A stretch of 64,000 bases of DNA from Torymus aiolomorphi (GCA_036365515.1 CM070873.1:70492529-70556528); one strand, 5' to 3'; positions 24,453-37,917 are shown, counted from the stretch's first letter. Notes: generated by a model not told the origin, from the letters alone. Numbers and translations: made by a program.

Positions 24453-24656
24453 ATAATGAGTGTATTGCCCTCCGTAATAACATCATTAATCATTCTACAA
24501 AATCCCAAGTCAATATTCGGAAGCGTTTAAGAATGGCATTTGAACGAAAATTTCGTTCAAATGCCATTCTTAGATGCCTTAAAATATCGACGTGAAACAT
24601 TGCAGAATGATTAATAATGTGATTACGGAGGGCAATACACTCATAGTTTTGCATAA
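24453..24656. repeat. long palindrome at the left TTAA end
   Basis: 'gagtgtattgccctccgtaa' at 24458 returns inverted as 'ttacggagggcaatacactc' near 24633, with the centre at about 24548 ('aacgaaaatttcgtt'). It belongs to the foldback-type left end that starts at 24369. The matching right TTAA end is missing nearby. Confidence 0.7.
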
Positions 24657-24839
24657 TATTTAAAAAAAAATAGTTCTTGTTATCATGCGGTAAATAGTAA
24701 AGTTAATAAGCGAAAAATTTACCGTCTAAAAGACATTAGTGACCGCCTCTTATGGACATATTACCGCGCAATGGTCATAGTCATATTGTTCGTGTATGAT
24801 GTATTAGATACGTGTGATGTTTATCGTGCATGACAGCAT

Positions 24840-25225
24840 GACGCTGAGCACTGCCGGGTGTCGAGCCGCGACGCACCCCCGCAGCCCCCGCTGAAGTGAC
24901 AACAATGCGAGCTGATCACCGACCACGACGACGACGAGGTACGGTACCTATACCCTGGTTCGCACCGCGTGCAGAGCACACCCACGAGGCGGACGCCGCG
25001 TACTGTACAGCCATAACCTCACTTTGACGGGTCGCAGCTCCGTTATCGCGAGACGCATTCACGCATGTGTTAGGTGAAGGTGTCTCGGACTCTCGGCTGC
25101 AAGCGAGCGGGTACGTACGAGGTACGCTTGTGATTGTGTGCAAGTGAAGTGAGATAACTGCTGAGAAGAGGTAGTGAACCTGCAGTAGCAGCAACAGGGG
25201 GCTCAAGAAGGAAGGATACACCATA
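24840..25225. other. GC-rich island, no supported gene
   Basis: A stretch of unusually high GC with several CpG and (CGA)n-like repeats. Open frames are present on both strands without family resemblance. It might be a promoter or first-exon fragment moved here; I cannot support a call. Confidence 0.3.
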
Positions 25226-25297
25226 TAAAGAAGTTTGAAATCATCAGTACTTGCTATATGTTGACAGCTGTGTTTATATTGCTGCTAGCAGTCAGTT

Positions 25298-26443
25298 CCC
25301 TGGCGGAAGTAAAAACTGCACATATCTGCACATATTTGCACATATATGTACAATTATGTAGATTTCTGCACATTTTTGTAAATTTCTGTACATTTTTGCA
25401 CATTTCTGCACATTTCTGCACATTTCTGCACATTTCTGCACATTTTTGCACATTTTGTCCACTTATTAGACTTTTGTACAAAAATATGCAAAAATGTGCA
25501 GAAATATGCAGAAATGTGCAGAAACGTGTAGAAATGTACAGAAATGTACGAAAATGTGCAGAAATTTGCAAAAATATACAAAGATGTAGGTACAATTCAA
25601 TATAATTATCAGATGAAAAATTAATGAGCTTCATAAATGTATAAAAACTTTGTTAATCATTAATATAAATATTTCGCATGTTCATTAGAAATTGTTTATT
25701 ATCAATTAAATTGCATTTTAATTATCGCAGAAAAAATCTTACATAAAATTTTCTCTCTGACCGAGAATCGAACCCACGACCCTTGGGTTACTACACACGC
25801 ACGCAAACCGTTACGCTATCGCTCGCATTAAAGAATTTGGGCATTTTCATCTACATAAGGTGCATTATCCGTATTTAATTGATATTACATTTTGATTATT
25901 CATCTAATATATTAATGATTTTTAATAATTTTTTATATTTACACAATATTTTAAGAAAATGAATAACTTAATGATAAGACATTAATTAATTAAATTCGAT
26001 TTACTTAACAAATTTAGTGCCGGTAAAGTAGAAATCAGACCAGTACTGAAAATATATTCTCTAAATTTTCTTCTTTGGTATTAGCTTTATTCTAGAGTGT
26101 TATCAAAAAAGAAGTTTATATTTTTCAAATTTTCGTTCTGTAAATATTTTCTTACTTTAAGAAAATGTTTTTTGAATTGAAGAAAATGAAATTCTTGTTT
26201 CGTTTAGTATGATAAATAAACATTCATTTGTACATATTAGAGTACATTTCTGTACATTTCTGTACATTCCCGCACATAACCGCACACTTCTGCACATTTC
26301 TGCACATTTTTGCACATTTCTTTACAAAAGTCTAATAAGTGGACAAAATGTGCAAAAATGTGCAAAAATGTGTAAAAATGTGCAAAAATGTGCAGAGATG
26401 TACAGAGATGTGCAGATATGTGCAGTTTTTACTTCCGCCAGGG
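25298..26443. mobile_element. foldback element with minisatellite arms and tRNA-like core
   Basis: The inverted ends CCCTGGCGGAAGTAAAAAC lead into arms built of a roughly 10-bp repeat of the type 'catttctgca'. Both arms share 'gtccacttattagacttttg'. The related locus at about 35440-35465 lacks the whole element, giving an empty site and suggesting a 2-bp TT duplication. The middle is AT-rich with a tRNA-like sequence at 25757-25826. It has no gene: the overlapping open frames of the arms mirror the 10-bp repeat. Confidence 0.75.
25757..25826 (-). ncRNA. tRNA-derived sequence in the foldback core
   Basis: Minus strand: GCGATAGCGTAACGG resembles a box A, and GGGTTCGATTCTCGG matches a T-arm/box B closely. 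The anticodon arm region is long and poorly paired. It resembles a SINE-type tRNA head or tRNA pseudogene rather than a working tRNA. Confidence 0.5.
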
Positions 26444-26454
26444 TTAAGTGTAGG

Positions 26455-27135
26455 TATTGTAATTTATGGTTATGGTACCTGTACATAGTCCGATACTACA
26501 AACATTTGCAACCTATCTTAACATTTAAATATTTTGTAGAAATAGTGCTAGATTTTCCCACCCATAGGTAATAGTGTGATAATTTATTCTAAGTAAAATT
26601 TTGTAAAAGATATTATTGATAATCCATTTCTTTAGTTTTTTTTTCTGTAATGTAATTATTTTTCATATTGAATCCAAAAAATTTCTATTTTTGTTTTCCC
26701 TTTTCTTTTCTACACGTGTCAGGGTATTCAAATCTAAAATAACAACCGTTATTTACTAAACCAAATTTTTTTCCCAGTACAGTTCTTCAGCATCTATTGG
26801 AAGTTATAATGGACTCTCGATATGACTATTAATATGACCATCATAAGGCAGGAGACTTTTAAGAAAATAGCACCAAATTGGGAACTGCAACTTTGAAAAA
26901 ACTACACAGTGGCATTACAGTGGGCAACCTTAAGTGAAGGGCTTCCTGATACATGCATCTGACAGCTTCATCTTCCAGATTATCCATGGAACCAGATCTA
27001 GTCTGTAAGTATTTTAATACTCTAGGACCACTTTGTGGTCTCCTTTAACATATTTGATATTTACTTTGAGGTTACGTGTTTTCGAACTTAATTTAAAACA
27101 GAATAAGAATGATAGAAATCTGCTTCTTAATGCAT
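26455..27135. repeat. segmental duplication, copy 1
   Basis: This stretch is a diverged copy of about 35470-36130. Shared phrases include 'tttatggttatgg', 'tgaagggcttcctga' and 'attatccatggaacc'. A third, shorter copy of its distal part lies at about 36840-37190. The sequence just before the foldback element (25215-25297) is likewise matched at 35383-35455, so the duplicated unit flanks both sides of the satellite. Confidence 0.7.
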
Positions 27136-27466
27136 TGCATGGCATCATTTTTAAGCTGATTTTATCTTTTTGTAAGTAGGTATAATTTAATAAAAAAAAG
27201 AATGAAGTTATGCAATTTTTCAGATTTAGTAATAAGGCATTGCTTGTTTATTTTTTAGAACTGTCAAACTGAAAAGTTACATATTTTCATTTTATTATTT
27301 AATTATGTTTAATAAAAACATAGACTAGTACTCTCAGAAAGATAAAGTCAACTCAGATATACATGAGATGTCTGAGATGCATTACTGGAGCGCATTACTA
27401 TCATTCTTATACTCTTATGAATTAAGTACCGTAACATGACCTCAAAGTCAATATCGATCAGCAAGT

Positions 27467-30400
27467 GTTGAGTTATTGCCTTTTTTGTGTGTTTTTCAGA
27501 AAATTTTCAAGAAAAAAAGTTATTTCCCCTACACTGGCTGATTGAAAAGGTCTTAAATTGGATATACAATCCCTCAGCATGTATTGCATTGTGTGAGGAC
27601 ATTTTGGTAAACTTTGAGCAAGGGTCTGGTGGTTTTAGTTGGAAATGCACATGCGTCTTTTCGACTTTTGAGTTCAAAAGATACATTGCCATTCTCTCAA
27701 CATATTTCTAACTTTACACACACCATGCAATACATACTGAGGGATTGTATATCGGATTTGAGATCTAAATATTCAGCAAGTGTTGAGTTAATGCCTTTTT
27801 TGTGTGTTTTTTAGGAAATTTTCAAGAAAAAAAGTTATTACCCAAAACTGGCTGATTGAAAAGGTCTGAAATTGGATATACAATCTCTCAGCATGTATTG
27901 CATTGTGTGAGGACATTTTGGTAAACTTTGAGCAAGGGTCTGCTGGTTTTAGTTGGAAATGCACATGCGCCTTTTCGACTTTTCAGTCCAAAAGATACAT
28001 TGCCATTCTCTAAACATATTTCTAACTTTACACACACCATGCAATATATGCTGAGGGATTGTATATCGAATTTGAGATCTAAATAATTATCAAGTGTTGA
28101 GTTATTGCCTTTTTTGTGTGTTTTTTAGGAAATTTTCAAGAAAAAAAGTTATTTCCCAAAACTGGCTGATCGAAAAGGTCTGAAATTGGATATACAATCC
28201 CTCAGCATGTATTGCATTGTGAGAGGACATTTTGGTAAACTTTGAGCAAGGGTCTGGTGGTTTTAGTTGGAAATGCACATGCGCCTTTTCGACTTTTGAG
28301 TCAAAAAGATACATTGCCATTCTTTAAAACATATTTCTAACTTTACACACACCATGCAATACATGCTAAGGGATTGTATATCGAATTTGAGATCTAAACG
28401 ATCATCAAGTGTTGAGTTATTGCCTTTTTTGTGTGTTTTTTAGGAAATTTTCAAGAAAAAAGGTTATTTCCCAAAACTGGCTGATCGAAAAGGTCTAAAA
28501 TTGGATATACAATCCCTCAGTATGTATTGCATTGTGCGAGGAAATTTTGGTAAACTTTGAGCAAGGGTCTGGTGGTTTTAGTTGGAAATGCACAAGCGCC
28601 TTTTCGACTTTTGACTCCAAAAGATACATTGCCATTCTCTCAACATATTTCTAACATTACATACACCATGCAATACATGCTAAGGAATTGTATATCGAAT
28701 TTGAGATCTAAATTTTCTGCAAGTGTTGTGTTATTGCCTTTTTTGTGTGTTTTTTAGGAAATTTTGAAGAAAAAAAGTTGCTTCCCAAAACTGGCTGATC
28801 GAAAAGGTTTGAAATTGGATATACAATCCCTCAGCATGTATTGCATTGTGTGAGGACATTTTGGTAAACTTTGAGCAAGGATCTGGTGGTTTTAGTTGGA
28901 AATGCACATGCGCCTTTTCGACTTTTGAGTTCAAAAGATACATTGCCATTCTCTCAACATATTTCTAACTTTACACACACCATGCAACACATACTGAAGG
29001 ATTGTATATCGAATTTGAGATCAAAAATATTCAGCAAGTGTTGAGTTAATGCCTTTTTTGTGTGTTTTTTCGGAAATTTTCAAGAAAAAAAGTTATTACC
29101 CAAAACTGGCTGATTGAAAAGGTCTGAAATTGGATATACAATCTCTCAGCATGTATTGCATTGTGTGAGGACATTTTGGTAAACTTTGAGCAAGGGTCTG
29201 GTGGTTTTAGTTGGAAATGCGCATGCGCCTTTTCGACTTTTCAGTCCAAAAGATACATTGCCATTCTCTAAACATATTTCTAACTTTACACACACCATGC
29301 AATATATGCTGAGGGATTGTATATCGAATTTGAGATCTAAATAATTATCAAGTGTTGAGTTATTGCCTTTTTTGTGTGTTTTTTAGGAAATTTTCAAGAA
29401 AAAAAGTTATTTCCCAAAACTGGCTGATCGAAAAGGTCTGAAATTGGATATACAATCCCTCAGCATGTATTGCATTGTGAGAGGACATTTTAGTAAACTT
29501 TGAGCAAGGGTCTGGTGGTTTTAGTTGGAAATGCGCATGCGCCTTTTCGACTTTTCAGTCCAAAAGATACATTGCCATTCTCTAAACATATTTCTAACTT
29601 TACACACACCATGCAATATATGCTGAGGGATTGTATATCGAATTTGAGATCTAAATAATTATCAAGTGTTGAGTTATTGCCTTTTTTGTGTGTTTTTTTA
29701 GGAAATTTTCAAGAAAAAAGGTTATTTCCCAAAACTGGCTGATCGAAAAGGTCTAAAATTGGATATACAATCCCTCAGTATGTATTGCATTGTGCGAGGA
29801 AATTTTGGTAAACTTTGAGCAAGGGTCTGGTGGTTTTAGTTGGAAATGCACAAGCGCCTTTTCGACTTTTGACTCCAAAAGATACATTGCCATTCTCTCA
29901 ACATATTTCTAACATTACATACACCATGCAATACATGCTAAGGAATTGTATATCGAATTTGAGATCTAAATTTTCTGCAAGTGTTGTGTTATTGCCTTTT
30001 TTGTGTGTTTTTTAGGAAATTTTGAAGAAAAAAAGTTATTTCCCCTACACTGGCTGATTGAAAAGGTCTTAAATTGGATATACAATCCCTCAGCATGTAT
30101 TGCATTGTGTGAGGACATTTTGGTAAACTTTGAGCAAGGGTCTGGTGGTTTTAGTTGGAAATGCACATGCGTCTTTTCGACTTTTGAGTTCAAAAGATAC
30201 ATTGCCATTCTCTCAACATATTTCTAACTTTACACACACCATGCAATACATACTGAGGGATTGTATATCGAATTTGAGATCTAAATATTCAGCAAGTGTT
30301 GAGTTAATGCCTTTTTTGTGTGTTTTTTAGGAAATTTTCAAGAAAAAAAGTTATTACCCAAAACTGGCTGATTGAAAAGGTCTGAAATTGGATATACAAT

Positions 30401-33400
30401 CTCTCAGCATGTATTGCATTGTGTGAGGACATTTTGGTAAACTTTGAGCAAGTGTCTGCTGGTTTTAGTTGGAAATGCACATGCGCCTTTTCGACTTTTC
30501 AGTCCAAAAGATACATTGCCATTCTCTAAACATATTTCTAACTTTACACACACCATGCAATATATGCTGAGGGATTGTATATCGAATTTGAGATCTAAAT
30601 AATTATCAAGTGTTGAGTTATTGCCTTTTTTGTGTGTTTTTTAGGAAATTTTCAAGAAAAAAGTTATTTCCCAAAACTGGCTGATCGAAAAGGTCTGAAA
30701 TTGGATATACAATCCCTCAGCATGTATTGCATTGTGAGAGGACATTTTGGTAAACTTTGAGCAAGGGTCTGGTGGTTTTAGTTGGAAATGCACATGCGCC
30801 TTTTCGACTTTTGAGTCAAAAAGATACATTGCCATTCTTTAAAACATATTTCTAACTTTACACACACCATGCAATACATGCTAAGGGATTGTATATCGAA
30901 TTTGAGATCTAAACGATCATCAAGTCTTGAGTTATTGCCTTTTTGTGTGTTTTTAGGAAATTTTCAAGAAAAAAGGTTATTTCCCAAAACTGGCTGATCG
31001 AAAAGGTCTAAAATTGGATATACAATCCCTCAGTATGTATTGCATTGTGCGAGGAAATTTTGGTAAACTTTGAGCAAGGGTCTGGTGGTTTTAGTTGGAA
31101 ATGCACAAGCGCCTTTTCGACTTTTGACTCCAAAAGATACATTGCCATTCTCTCAACATATTTCTAACATTACATACACCATGCAATACATGCTAAGGAA
31201 TTGTATATCGAATTTGAGATCTAAATTTTCTGCAAGTGTTGTGTTATTGCCTTTTTTGTGTGTTTTTTAGGAAATTTTGAAGAAAAAAAGTTGTTTCCCA
31301 AAACTGGCTGATCGAAAAGGTTTGAAATTGGATATACAATCCCTCAGCATGTATTGCATTGTGTGAGGACATTTTGGTAAACTTTGAGCAAGGATCTGGT
31401 GGTTTTAGTTGGAAATGCACATGCGCCTTTTCGACTTTTGAGTTCAAAAGATACATTGCCATTCTCTCAACATATTTCTAACTTTACACACACCATGCAA
31501 CACATACTGAGGGATTGTATATCGAATTTGAGATCAAAAATATTCAGCAAGTGTTGAGTTAATGCCTTTTTTGTGTGTTTTTTCGGAAATTTTCAAGAAA
31601 AAAAGTTATTACCCAAAACTGGCTGATTGAAAAGGTCTGAAATTGGATATACAATCTCTCAGCATGTATTGCATTGTGTGAGGACATTTTGGTAAACTTT
31701 GAGCAAGGGTCTGGTGGTTTTAGTTGGAAATGCACATGCGCCTTTTCGACTTTTGACTCCAAAAGATACATTGCCATTCTCTCAACATATTTCTAACATT
31801 ACATACACCATGCAATACATGCTAAGGAATTGTATATCGAATTTGAGATCTAAATTTTCTGCAAGTGTTGTGTTATTGCCTTTTTTGTGTGTTTTTTAGG
31901 AAATTTTGAAGAAAAAAAGTTGTTTCCCAAAACTGGCTGATCGAAAAGGTTTGAAATTGGATATACAATCCCTCAGCATGTATTGCATTGTGAGAGGACA
32001 TTTTGGTAAACTTTGAGCAAGGATCTGGTGGTTTTAGTTGGAAATGCACATGCGCCTTTTCGACTTTTGAGTTCAAAAGATACATTGCCATTCTCTCAAC
32101 ATATTTCTAACTTTACACACACCATGCAACACATACTGAGGGATTGTATATCGAATTTGAGATCAAAAATATTCAGCAAGTGTTGAGTTAATGCCTTTTT
32201 TGTGTGTTTTTTCGGAAATTTTCAAGAAAAAAAGTTATTACCCAAAACTGGCTGATTGAAAAGGTCTGAAATTGGATATACAATCTCTCAGCATGTATTG
32301 CATTGTGTGAGGACATTTTGGTAAACTTTGAGCAAGGGTCTGGTGGTTTTAGTTGGAAATGCGCATGCGCCTTTTCGACTTTTCAGTCCAAAAGATACAT
32401 TGCCATTCTCTAAACATATTTCTAACTTTACACACACCATGCAATATATGCTGAGGGATTGTATATCGAATTTGAGATCTAAATAATTATCAAGTGTTGA
32501 GTTATTGCCTTTTTTGTGTGTTTTTTAGGAAATTTTCAAGAAAAAAAGTTATTTCCCAAAACTGGCTGATCGAAAAGGTCTGAAATTGGATATACAATCC
32601 CTCAGCATGTATTGCATTGTGAGAGGACATTTTGGTAAACTTTGAGCAAGGGTCTGGTGGTTTTAGTTGGAAATGCGCATGCGCCTTTTCGACTTTTCAG
32701 TCCAAAAGATACATTGCCATTCTCTAAACATATTTCTAACTTTACACACACCATGCAATATATGCTGAGGGATTGTATATCGAATTTGAGATCTAAATAA
32801 TTATCAAGTGTTGAGTTATTGCCTTTTTGTGTGTTTTTTAGGAAATTTTTCAAGAAAAAAGGTTATTTCCCAAAACTGGCTGATCGAAAAGGTCTAAAAT
32901 TGGATATACAATCCCTCAGTATGTATTGCATTGTGCGAGGAAATTTTGGTAAACTTTGAGCAAGGGTCTGGTGGTTTTAGTTGGAAATGCACAAGCGCCT
33001 TTTCGACTTTTGACTCCAAAAGATACATTGCCATTCTCTCAACATATTTCTAACATTACATACACCATGCAATACATGCTAAGGAATTGTATATCGAATT
33101 TGAGATCTAAATTTTCTGCAAGTGTTGTGTTATTGCCTTTTTTGTGTGTTTTTTAGGAAATTTTGAAGAAAAAAAGTTGTTTCCCAAAACTGGCTGATCG
33201 AAAAGGTTTAAAATTGGATATACAATCCCTCAGCATGTATTGCATTGTGTGAGGACATTTTGGTAAACTTTGAGCAAGGATCTGGTGGTTTTAGTTGGAA
33301 ATGCACATGCGCCTTTTCGACTTTTGAGTTCAAAAGATACATTGCCATTCTCTCAACATATTTCTAACTTTACACACACCATGCAACACATACTGAGGGA

Positions 33401-34336
33401 TTGTATATCGAATTTGAGATCTAAATATTCAGCAAGTGTTGAGTTAATGCCTTTTTTGTGTGTTTTTTAGGAAATTTTCAAGAAAAAAAGTTATTACCCA
33501 AAACTGGCTGATTGAAAAGGTCTGAAATTGGATATACAATCTCTCAGCATGTATTGCATTGTGTGAGGACATTTTGGTAAACTTTGAGCAAGGGTCTGGT
33601 GGTTTTAGTTGGAAATGCACATGCGTCTTTTCGACTTTTGAGTTCAAAAGATACATTGCCATTCTCTCAACATATTTCTAACTTTACACACACCATGCAA
33701 TACATACTGAGGGATTGTATATCGAATTTGAGATCTAAATATTCAGCAAGTGTTGAGTTAATGCCTTTTTTGTGTATTTTTTAGGAAATTTTCAAGAAAA
33801 AAAGTTATTACCCAAAACTGGCTGATTGAAAAGGTCTGAAATTGGATATACAATCTCTCAGCATGTATTGCATTGTGTGAGGACATTTTGGTAAACTTTG
33901 AGCAAGGGTCTGGTGGTTTTAGTTGGAAATGCACAAGCGCCTTTTCGACTTTTGACTCCAAAAGATACATTGCCATTCTCTCAACATATTTCTAACATTA
34001 CATACACCATGCAATACATGCTAAGGGATTGTATATCGAATTTGAGATATAAATTTTCTGCAAGTGTTGTGTTATTGCCTTGTTTGTGTGTTTTTTAGGA
34101 AATTTTGAAGAAAAAAAGTTGTTTCCTAAAACTGGCTGATCGAAAAGGTTTGAAATTGGATATACAATCCCTCAGCATGTATTGCATTGTGTAAGGACAT
34201 TTTGGTAAACTTTGAGCAAGGGTCTGGTGGTTTTAGTTGGAAATGTACATGCGCTTTTTCGACTATTGAGTTCAAAAGATACATTGCCATTCTCTCAACA
34301 TATTTCTAACTTTACACACACCATGCAATACATGCT
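27467..34336. repeat. satellite array, about 22 units of 314 bp
   Basis: The same motif 'gagcaagggtctggtggttt' recurs at intervals of 313-315 bp, giving about 22 units. Units fall into variants whose order suggests higher-order periods of about 629 and about 2515 bp. Each unit contains a dyad: a 40-bp arm with 'atacaatccctcagcatgta' and its inverse 'tacatgctgagggattgtat' about 130 bp away. Each unit also contains a T-rich 'tttttag' resembling a splice acceptor. Short frames occur on both strands in many units (a 72-codon minus-strand frame starting MAMYL is the most regular), but there is no sign of a real gene. Confidence 0.9.
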
Positions 34337-34384
34337 CACTCACGGAAGCAAGTGAGAGAGAGCATCATGGCCGATACTCGCAGG

Positions 34385-34387
<3 letters not shown>

Positions 34388-34471
<84 letters not shown>
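34388..34471 (+). repeat. (GA)n microsatellite
   Basis: About 42 GA units run without interruption just after the last satellite unit and just before a GC-rich segment. Confidence 0.95.
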
Positions 34472-34472
<1 letters not shown>

Positions 34473-34609
34473 GAGGCCCGTAGCAACGAAGAAGGAGAGA
34501 GAGAGACACAGCGGCGCGCTGCAGCAGGCACCGTCGAGCGCGTTCAACCGCGCCTTCTCGCTGCAACTGAGGTAAGTCCTGGCCAGGCGGACACGCGCTC
34601 TCCCCGCGG

Positions 34610-34831
34610 ATGACGTACATCAAAAACCAACCTTTCAAAAGATTTGCAATAGAGTCCCTCCTGGAGCAGCAGCGCCGGCTGCACGAGGAGCGTATGTGCA
34701 TGTGCTTCAGGCTGCAGAACACCTGCGTCGTCGATGTAACACAAATAGAGGATGCACTTGCATTATGGGAGAAATTAGAAACAGTGCAAAGAAGACACCA
34801 GATCAAGGAGAAGAGGTCGAGGACTCACTAG
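34610..34831 (+). CDS. hypothetical 73-residue protein or exon
   Basis: An ATG-started frame of 73 codons lies in a GC-rich island downstream of the (GA)n tract and of a good donor-like site (gag|gtaagt near 34572). The protein is hydrophilic and charged, with a helical-looking segment (LLEQQRRLHEERM) and a Lys/Arg-rich end. Base composition differs sharply from the AT-rich flanks. I do not recognise a family. It may be an exon of a gene fragment, or chance coding in GC-rich DNA. Confidence 0.3.
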   Translation: MTYIKNQPFKRFAIESLLEQQRRLHEERMCMCFRLQNTCVVDVTQIEDALALWEKLETVQRRHQIKEKRSRTH

Positions 34832-34839
34832 GCAATGTT

Positions 34840-37195
34840 GTAAATAGGAAAACATGAGGATTCAGAGACGAGGTCTTCTGTAAAAGGGTTTTTATTTTTT
34901 TTTTATTCCTTTATAGTTTATGAATATTATGGAGTCTTAATTTGTAATCTTACAAAATACTTTTTGTGCATGAAATTGAAAAAAAAACTAAAAATATAGT
35001 TTTTGTAAAGTATGGTTATGTTTACAAAATAAGTCTCCTTTCAATAGGGATTCTAGAATTATCATTCTGATAAAGAAACTTATAAAATTTTTTTTGGGAA
35101 GGCATTTTGTACACTTTTGAATTTTTTTTAATTCAAATGTGAAAAATAACATGGTGCGATTACTAATTTTTTTGGTGCGAACTTAATTTTTATCTTGAGT
35201 TATCTAGATCAAGAAGCAATGTACACTTATAAATAGATTTCTCACTTTTGACAGCTTCTTTTTGCACTATGTATTTAGTATGAAATTTCTAGTAGAGCTA
35301 GCCTCACCTTAAGCAGTGTCTTTATTCATCAATAAATTTTTTGTATGGTAAGTCGGATATCTGAAATTGATTGAGAAACCCCATATAAAGAAGTTTGAAA
35401 TCATGGTTACTACTTATGTGATGACAGCTGTGTTAATATTGATGCTAGCATTCAGTTATGTATAGATATTATTTATATATAGTTTATGGTTATGGTATCT
35501 GTACATAGGTTCGTTTCTATTTTTGTCGTAATTTCTATTTTTGTCTTGTTTTCCCGGCAAAAGATACCAGGTTGATAGAAAATTTTCTGATTTTCCTTTT
35601 TCTTCTACACTTGTCAGGGTGTTCAAATATAAAATAACCACCATAATTTACTAAACCAAATTTTTTTTCTCAGTACAGTTCTTCATCATCCAATAAAACA
35701 GGAGCTATTTTAATTAAATAGCACCAAATGGGGAACTACAATTTTCAACAACGGCATCACAGTGGGTAACCTTGAGTGAAGGGCTTCCTGAGACACGCAG
35801 CTTGACAGCGTCATCTTCTTGCAGATTATCCATGGAACCTGATCTGTAGTAGGTATTTATTTTAATATACTGTAACGACTTTGTGGCCTGTTGTTAGAGA
35901 AATTGTTTTTTCAGTAATCTACTTTTCGACAATTGCTACAACTTCATTTTTTTTGTTTCAGGGTTTTCATTATCCTTCGAGAAAAAGCAGCACCTATATA
36001 GAGCCCACCTGTCAGATTTAACAGGTGTACTCATTATTCAGTGTTGTTGATGTTTATTTTGAGGTGCTGTGTTTTAGTACTTAATTTAAAAAAGAATGAG
36101 AATCATAGAAATCCGCTTCTATAATGCATTTCAGACATCGCATGTTTAAAGCTGATTTCATCTTTCTGTAAGTAGGAATAATTTAATGAAAAAAAAATTT
36201 AGTTATGCAATTTTTAAGATTTAGTTGAGGCACTGTTTGTGTATTTCTTAGAATTGTCAGACTGAAAAGTTATATTTTCATTTTTTTATAAATTATATTA
36301 TGTATATTTTCAGAAAGATAATCAACTAAAAAATACATGCGATGTCTGCGATGCATTAATGAAGCGGATTTTTATCATTCTTACAGTCTTTTCGATTAAG
36401 TACGGACACATCATCTGAAAGTAAATATCGATTACATTGAATGGCCAATACACCTGCTATATCTGATAAGTGGCTTTTTTATCGTAGGAACAAGATGACT
36501 TTTCTTTTCGAGTTCTAAATTTTGGCCTTATAGTGTAGTGTAGTGTAGTGAGTGTTGTCAAAAGATCTATAAATCTATGGTCAGGCCTGCTGTAACAGAT
36601 ATGTTCACAAAATGCAAGGCATCCAATATTTAAATTAAGATTGCATAGTTGAGCAATAAATCTAAGAACAGGTACAAATTGTGAAAAAGTTATTTTAACC
36701 TGTGAAATTCAGTTTGATTTGTAGTAATTAATGAATAATGAGGTGGCTTACCTATTATCAACTACCACCAAGTTCAGATTTCATAAGAGAAAATACATTT
36801 AATTAAATTTGCTGAATTTACAACTTGAAAAGAGAAATTAATCCTGTTCCTATAATATAAAAGCCACCAGTTAGATTTAGCAGGTGAACTCATTATTCAG
36901 TGTAGTTGATATTTACTGTAAGGTGCTGTGTTTTACTACTTCATTAAAAAAGTATGAGAATGATAGAAATACGCTTCTATAATGCATTTCAGGCATCGCA
37001 TGTATTTTTAAGCTGATTTCATCTTTCTGTAAGTAGGTATATAATTTAATGAAAAAAAAATTTAGTTATGCAATTTTCCAGATTTAGTTGATGCACTGCT
37101 TGTGTATTCCTTAGAAGTGGCAGATTGAAAAGTTACATATTTTCATTTTTTTATTAAATTATATTATGTATACTTTAAAAAAGATAAAGTCAACT
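34840..37195. repeat. segmental duplications, no gene seen
   Basis: 35383-36130 matches 25215-25297 plus 26455-27135. 36000-36300 and 36850-37170 are also copies of each other (shared 'gaactcattattcagtgt'-like and 'gcttctataatgcatttcag' phrases). These duplications flank the satellite array on both sides. Confidence 0.65.
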
Positions 37196-37747
37196 AAAAA
37201 ATTTCTCTGTCCTTTGACAGGAACGTAGCTTCTCTCTCCGCTACCAATTTATTCATGTTTTAATTCTTCTTTATATTGCCTAGGACGAAGAGCTCCTGTA
37301 GACGATATCACGACGTCTTGAGCTGTGGCTGTTACCGGATTTTTTTTTATTAGGACCACGTGGGGGGGGGGGTATGTTTTTTACATGGACATCGGCAACC
37401 TCTGAAGTTTTTGAAAAAATTTTCCGGTGAGTAGTTTCCTATAAGAAGGTTTACCGGTTTAGTTTACAGCTAGCATCTATCCTGCAACTATTCCCTTCCC
37501 TTTCACGGGAGCGTGGCTTCTCTGTGCTTCTTCCGCTACTAATTTATTCATGTTTTAATTCTGCTTTATTTTGCCTAGGGCGAAGAGCTCCTGTAGACGA
37601 CATCACGACGCCTCAAACTGTTGCTGTTACCGGATTTTTTTTTTTTTTTATTGGGATCAGGTGGTGGAGGCATCTTTTTTATCTGGACATGGGCAACCTC
37701 TGAAGATTTTGGAAATATTTTCTGGTGAGTAGTTTGCTGTAAAAAGG

Positions 37748-37917
37748 TTTTCATCATACCCCGGCCGAAAGTGCTCCAAAACATGCGCGTTTTGCGGCCG
37801 GGAAGTTGCACATTACAGTCACATGTTTTTAGCATACGACGTGACTATAACCTGCAAATTTCCGGCTGCAAAACATACATATTTCGGCGCCCTTTCGAGC
37901 CAGGGTATGATGAAAAA
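37748..37917. mobile_element. foldback element within the second exon-like unit
   Basis: 'tttcatcatacccc' on the left and 'ggtatgatgaaaa' on the right are inverted, with CGAAAG and CTTTCG also in opposition. The interior has a smaller dyad. It has no gene. Confidence 0.55.

Noticed and set aside
25254..26571. Frames rich in Phe/Cys/His or Gln/Lys/Met at the foldback arms
   Set aside because: They are translations of the 10-bp minisatellite on both strands, with no family or splice support.
27487..34098. Many 66-83-codon frames on both strands of the satellite
   Set aside because: They recur with the 314-bp unit. The plus-strand ones begin at TTG rather than ATG, and they overlap on opposite strands. 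They follow from the repeat, not from a gene.
34336..34806. Minus-strand frames of Leu-Ser repeats
   Set aside because: They are the (GA)n microsatellite read on the other strand.
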